This document shows, one piece after another, positions 5,625-9,148 of a DNA stretch of 9,148 nt. Every line of letters starts with the position of its first letter. Position 1 is the first letter of the stretch. The stretch is taken from NCBI GenBank assembly GCA_947176355.1, contig CAMWQY010000091.1:1-9148 (forward strand), given 5' to 3'. Source of the DNA: an uncultured Porphyromonadaceae bacterium. Its GTDB lineage: Bacteria; Bacteroidota; Bacteroidia; Bacteroidales; Muribaculaceae. The position numbers and the translations under genes are program-made. The notes beneath the pieces are model-generated. The model worked only from the letters and a program-made list of their open reading frames with translations. It was not told where the DNA came from and searched no databases.

Positions 5625-8507
5625 ATGAGACTATCCACGACAACATGCCTGTCGCTCGCATGCCTGCTCACCGTAACATGTGCCAACGCCACATATCGGA
5701 CAGAAGCGGGAGGAGTGACAGTAAATGTCAGTAATCCGCAGGAAGCGGGTGTGAAAAAAGTGCGTCTGCAAGTATTCGGAGACAAGATCATTCGTGTGTC
5801 TGCTACGCCTGACAATAAATTTGCTGAAGACGCAAGTTTGGTAGTGCTTGAGCGTCCACACGATGTGAAATATGATATCGAAAAGACTGATTCTTCAGTC
5901 TCTATTGTGACCTCCGCTGTCAAGGCTACAGTCTCTCTCAATGACGGTGATGTGAAATTCTACGATAAAGAGGGTAAACTCATTCTTTCAGAAGCTGATG
6001 GAGGAAGGGAATTTTCTCCTATAGAAGTGGAAGGCACTAAAGGCTACTCCGTGCGTCAGACTTTTGAATCTCTTTCTGATGATGAGGGTATATATGGACT
6101 TGGGCAGCATCAGAGCGATGAATTCAACTATAAGGGAAAGAATGAAGAGCTATATCAGTATAATACCAAAGTTTCTGTTCCATTTGTAGTCTCTACCGAC
6201 AACTACGGTATCCTTTGGGACAGCTATTCACTATGCCGCTGGGGTAATCCGGAGGGCTACAAGCAGCTCGGAGGTGTTTTCACACTATTCGACAAAGAAG
6301 GGAAAGAGGGAGCCCTAACCGGAACATACATACCTGCAGATCCCAACGCTGATACTATCGTGCAGCGTGAAGATTCCATTTACTTTGAGCATCTTATAAG
6401 AGGCGATCTGAATCATGTAGTCAACCTGCCACGCGACTTCAAATTCAACGGCAGTCATGTGATATACGAAGGGGAAATCGAAGCGTCTGAGACAGCTGAA
6501 TATAAATTCATCTTATATTATTCCGGCTATCAGACTGTCTACATCGATGGAAAAGAAGTTGTACCGGAGCGTTGGCGCACTGCATGGAATCCCAACAGCT
6601 TCAAATTCTCGGTAAATCTCGAAGCCGGCAAGCGCGTGCCAATCAAGATAGATTGGATGCCTAATGGAGGTGTGGCTTATTGCAGTCTACGCGCCTACAA
6701 TCCCCGCGACCCCAAGGAACAGATGAAGATGAGCTGGTGGGGAGAGATGCAGGATGGAATAGACTATTATTTCGTGTATGGCAATGACATGGACGATGTA
6801 ATCAAAGGCTATCGCACGTTGACCGGGAAGGCCCCCATAATGCCTAAATGGGCTATGGGCTACTGGCAGAGCCGCGAGAAATACAACACTCAGGAAGAAG
6901 TCCTCTCCACTTTGGCAGAATTCCGCCGTCGCGGCATTCCAATCGACAATATAGTGATCGACTGGCTTCATTGGAAACAGGATTCGTGGGGCAGCCACGA
7001 GTTTGACCGCGAACGCTTCCCGGATCCTAAAGGTATGGTAGATACTATCCACGATATGAATGCTCGCGTGATGATATCTGTATGGCCAAAATTCTATGTG
7101 ACTACCGACCACTATAAGGAATTTGACGAAAAAGGATGGATGTATAAGCTTCCGGTGCAAGACAGTATACGCGACTGGGTAGGTCCCGGCTATCTTGGAT
7201 CTTTCTATGATGCTTACGACCCGGAAGCCAGGAAGCTTTTCTGGAATCAGATCAACGACCACTATATGCCACTCGGCATTGACGCTTGGTGGATGGACGC
7301 TTCTGAACCCAACATTCGTGACTGCACCGACCTGAAATATAGAAAAGACCTTATCACACCGACAGCACTCGGACCATCTACAAAATACTTCAATGCATAC
7401 GCACTTGTGAATGCAGATGCCATCTACAACGGTCAGCGTGGTGTGAATCCCGACAAGCGTGTCTTCCTGCTGACCCGTTCCGGTTTTGCAGGATTACAAA
7501 GATATTCCACAGCGACATGGAGCGGAGACATTGCCACCCGCTGGGAAGACATGAAGGCTCAGATTTCTGCCGGCCTAAATTTCGCGATGAGTGGAATCCC
7601 TTGGTGGACAATGGACATAGGGGGCTTCTGCGTGGAAGACCGATACACAAAAGCCCAGAGAGAATATCTTAAGACCGGAAAGGAAAATGCAGATCTGAAG
7701 GAATGGCGTGAACTCAATACGCGTTGGTATCAATTCGGAGCTTTCGCTCCCCTCTTCCGAGCCCACGGACAATGGCCCTACCGCGAGATTTTCAATATTG
7801 CCCCAGAAGATCACCCTGCATACAAGTCTGTGGTCTACTACACCAACCTCCGCTACGACCTGATGCCTTACATCTATTCGCTTGCCGGAAAGACCCATTT
7901 CGACGACTATACTGTGATGCGTCCGATGGTGATGGAATTCACTGCGGATGCCGCAACACGCAATATCGGCGACCAATATATGTTCGGTAATGCTTTCCTT
8001 GTCGCTCCGGTCTATGAATATGGAGCGCGCAAGCGTGAAATATATTTCCCTAAAGGTGCCTCTTGGTATGACTTCTATACCGGCATGGTTGCCTCAAAGG
8101 GTGGAGAGACCCTCGTAGCAAGTGCTCCATACGAGCAATTGCCACTTTACGTACGCTCAGGTGCTATCGTTCCGGTCGGACCGGAAATGCAGTATTCCGA
8201 CCAAAAACCTGCCGATATCATCAACCTCTACGTCTACACCGGCGACAACGGAGAGTTTACTCTTTACGAAGACGAAAACCTTAACTACAATTACGAGAAG
8301 GGGGCATACTCCATGATACCGATGAACTTTGACAACGCGACCAAGACACTTACTATCGGCGACAGAAAGGGGGAATTCCCGGGTATGCTGAAAGAGCGCA
8401 CTTTCAATATCATAAAGGTCTCGCCCGAGACTCCTGTCGGGTATTCTCGCGGTGCAAAAGGAATCAAAGTGAACTATAATGGATCTGAAGTCAAAGTTAA
8501 GATCTAA
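5625..8507 (+). CDS. GH31 glycoside hydrolase with PA14 insert, probable alpha-xylosidase
   Basis: This 960-residue secreted enzyme should remove alpha-linked xylose, or less likely glucose, from the non-reducing end of oligosaccharides such as xyloglucan fragments. A signal peptide (1-22, probable cleavage after ANA) is followed by an N-terminal mutarotase-like beta-domain. A PA14-like insert covers about residues 230-360 and includes YEGEIEASETAEYKFILYYSG. The catalytic barrel, about 385-745, contains GYWQSREKY, WLHWKQDSWG, the nucleophile Asp558 in WWMDASEPN, the acid/base Asp635 in WSGD, and FRAHGQWPYREI with His714. C-terminal beta-domains follow, including a DUF5110-like region around 862-930. 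A PA14 insert at this place and the overall length match the alpha-xylosidases CjXyl31A and BoGH31A, where PA14 extends the substrate site; this is the main reason for preferring alpha-xylosidase. All key residues are present. There is no SusC/SusD pair nearby, so its wider degradation system is not visible. Exact substrate specificity is inferred. Confidence 0.92.
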   Translation: MRLSTTTCLSLACLLTVTCANATYRTEAGGVTVNVSNPQEAGVKKVRLQVFGDKIIRVSATPDNKFAEDASLVVLERPHDVKYDIEKTDSSVSIVTSAVKATVSLNDGDVKFYDKEGKLILSEADGGREFSPIEVEGTKGYSVRQTFESLSDDEGIYGLGQHQSDEFNYKGKNEELYQYNTKVSVPFVVSTDNYGILWDSYSLCRWGNPEGYKQLGGVFTLFDKEGKEGALTGTYIPADPNADTIVQREDSIYFEHLIRGDLNHVVNLPRDFKFNGSHVIYEGEIEASETAEYKFILYYSGYQTVYIDGKEVVPERWRTAWNPNSFKFSVNLEAGKRVPIKIDWMPNGGVAYCSLRAYNPRDPKEQMKMSWWGEMQDGIDYYFVYGNDMDDVIKGYRTLTGKAPIMPKWAMGYWQSREKYNTQEEVLSTLAEFRRRGIPIDNIVIDWLHWKQDSWGSHEFDRERFPDPKGMVDTIHDMNARVMISVWPKFYVTTDHYKEFDEKGWMYKLPVQDSIRDWVGPGYLGSFYDAYDPEARKLFWNQINDHYMPLGIDAWWMDASEPNIRDCTDLKYRKDLITPTALGPSTKYFNAYALVNADAIYNGQRGVNPDKRVFLLTRSGFAGLQRYSTATWSGDIATRWEDMKAQISAGLNFAMSGIPWWTMDIGGFCVEDRYTKAQREYLKTGKENADLKEWRELNTRWYQFGAFAPLFRAHGQWPYREIFNIAPEDHPAYKSVVYYTNLRYDLMPYIYSLAGKTHFDDYTVMRPMVMEFTADAATRNIGDQYMFGNAFLVAPVYEYGARKREIYFPKGASWYDFYTGMVASKGGETLVASAPYEQLPLYVRSGAIVPVGPEMQYSDQKPADIINLYVYTGDNGEFTLYEDENLNYNYEKGAYSMIPMNFDNATKTLTIGDRKGEFPGMLKERTFNIIKVSPETPVGYSRGAKGIKVNYNGSEVKVKI

Positions 8508-8515
8508 GTTGTATG

Positions 8516-8569
8516 AAAGTCCTTAAGGTCCTTAAATACTTTAAAGACCTTAAGGACTTTAGGACCTTT
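8516..8569. repeat. 9-bp tandem array (AARGWCYTT) forming a long hairpin after the GH31 gene
   Basis: Six contiguous 9-base units occur: AAAGTCCTT, AAGGTCCTT, AAATACTTT, AAAGACCTT, AAGGACTTT and AGGACCTTT. The array begins eight bases after the GH31 stop and ends five bases before the terminator stem. It also contains a near-perfect inverted repeat: 8516-8530 is the exact reverse complement of 8546-8560, and after one C/A mismatch five more pairs form (8532-8536 with 8540-8544), leaving a 3-base loop. The wording differs from the other 9-bp array in this window, but unit length, quasi-palindromic unit and placement are the same. Confidence 0.9.
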
Positions 8570-8574
8570 CAAAT

Positions 8575-8604
8575 AAAAAAGAGGATCAAATGATCCTCTT
8601 TTTT
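8575..8604. terminator. Bidirectional intrinsic terminator
   Basis: A perfect inverted repeat, AAAAAAGAGGATCA (8575-8588) and TGATCCTCTTTTTT (8591-8604), is separated by AA. The last pairs would open to give a usable loop. It provides six T after the GC-containing stem on either strand. It lies between the GH31 gene (+) and the convergent SGNH hydrolase gene (-), whose stop codon begins one base beyond it, so it can serve both. Confidence 0.88.
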
Positions 8605-8605
8605 A

Positions 8606-9148
8606 TTACTTCAGCACAGCCGACACCTGATCGGCAATCTGCTTCATGCCGTGGATGTTGGGGTGTCCTGCTGTCTTGTCTATATCCTTAAGCTGGATGT
8701 ATGGAACACCATAATGATCACAAGCCTCTACTATGGAAGTAGTGATTTCAGGCTTCAGTCCGTCATTGATGATATAAAGAAGTTCTGTATTTGGATAGCG
8801 GTCTACAATATGCGACAACATATAAGTAAGAGCCGGACGGAATGTTTTCAGCTGTTCTGTAGTCCAATCGCTCCATACAAATTCCCCTATAGGTGAATTA
8901 GCCCATGAGTCATTAGTGGCTCCGAAGATTAAAAGCACATCGGGAGAACCAAGATTGTCCATACGCGTGATGAAAGCCCTGTCGGTATAATCTTCTTTAC
9001 GGTAACCTGTGGTGCAAACAGTAGAACCTGAGTATGAATTATTCTGCTCCAGTTTATAGCCGCCATCCTTAATGAGCTGATGCCACCAGGTCTGCTTCAC
9101 GTCGGTCACATCCGTACGCTTTGGATCAGCCTTGACAAAATACCACAT
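8606..9148 (-). CDS. SGNH/GDSL-family hydrolase, N-terminus cut by window edge
   Basis: The frame runs off the window end, so the methionine at the edge is probably not the start and the block I GDS serine motif lies outside. The visible 180 residues contain a block II-like NNSYSGSTV (36-44, Gly41), block III as FGATNDSW (75-82, Gly76 and Asn79), and block V as AGHPNIHGM (160-168) with His162 as the likely catalytic histidine. These fit an SGNH hydrolase, usually a lipase- or esterase-type enzyme; in gut Bacteroidales many remove acetyl groups from glycans. The aspartate normally three residues before the histidine is replaced by Thr159, with Asp157 and Asp155 slightly earlier. From memory this wording occurs in other Bacteroidetes members, so it may be normal for the subfamily. 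A signal peptide cannot be checked. It converges on the GH31 gene with a shared terminator. The substrate is unknown. Confidence 0.85.
   Translation of the reverse strand: MWYFVKADPKRTDVTDVKQTWWHQLIKDGGYKLEQNNSYSGSTVCTTGYRKEDYTDRAFITRMDNLGSPDVLLIFGATNDSWANSPIGEFVWSDWTTEQLKTFRPALTYMLSHIVDRYPNTELLYIINDGLKPEITTSIVEACDHYGVPYIQLKDIDKTAGHPNIHGMKQIADQVSAVLK

Noticed and set aside
5625..5690. Lipoprotein signal in the GH31 protein (Cys13 or Cys19)
   Set aside because: Neither cysteine has a proper lipobox: SLAC lacks the hydrophobic -3 residue and comes too early, and TVTC has Thr at -1. A signal peptidase I site after ANA (residue 22) fits better.

Overview
The window looks like a chromosomal segment of a Bacteroidales bacterium, possibly of the Muribaculaceae. 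Three things support this. The promoters carry the Bacteroidetes -7 element TAnnTTTG, and one also has TTTG at -33. No start codon is preceded by a clear Shine-Dalgarno sequence. The gene content is also typical: a DUF6057-like membrane protein, a BACON-domain lipoprotein, a lipoprotein prolyl oligopeptidase and a PA14-containing GH31 enzyme. The family-level placement is an inference. I see no rRNA, tRNA, insertion sequence, phage or CRISPR array.

Left part (1-2320, + strand): the 3' end of a PD40/TolB-like beta-propeller gene overlaps by four bases (ATGA) a polytopic membrane protein resembling DUF6057. The pair looks translationally coupled and its function is unknown to me. Next (2361-4550, + strand), under its own promoter, is a complete S9A prolyl oligopeptidase with a lipoprotein signal and an intact Ser560/Asp645/His680 triad.

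Middle (4541-5442): the oligopeptidase gene runs into a heptamer tandem array that contains its stop codon, then a longer array of 9-bp units, then a bidirectional terminator. From the other side, a minus-strand lipoprotein with two BACON-like domains converges on that terminator.

Right part (5443-9148): a 182-bp divergent promoter region separates the BACON gene from a secreted GH31 enzyme, most likely an alpha-xylosidase. After its stop codon comes a second, differently worded array of 9-bp units that can form a long hairpin, then a second bidirectional terminator. The 3' end of a minus-strand SGNH/GDSL hydrolase, whose N-terminus is cut by the window edge, converges on it.

Functionally the window holds envelope or export-directed hydrolases (peptidase, alpha-xylosidase, probable esterase) and a probable carbohydrate- or mucin-associated lipoprotein. 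There is no SusC/SusD pair, so it is not a visible polysaccharide utilisation locus. The most unusual structure is non-coding: two stop codon / 9-bp array / bidirectional terminator spacers with different repeat wording but the same unit length and quasi-palindromic design.
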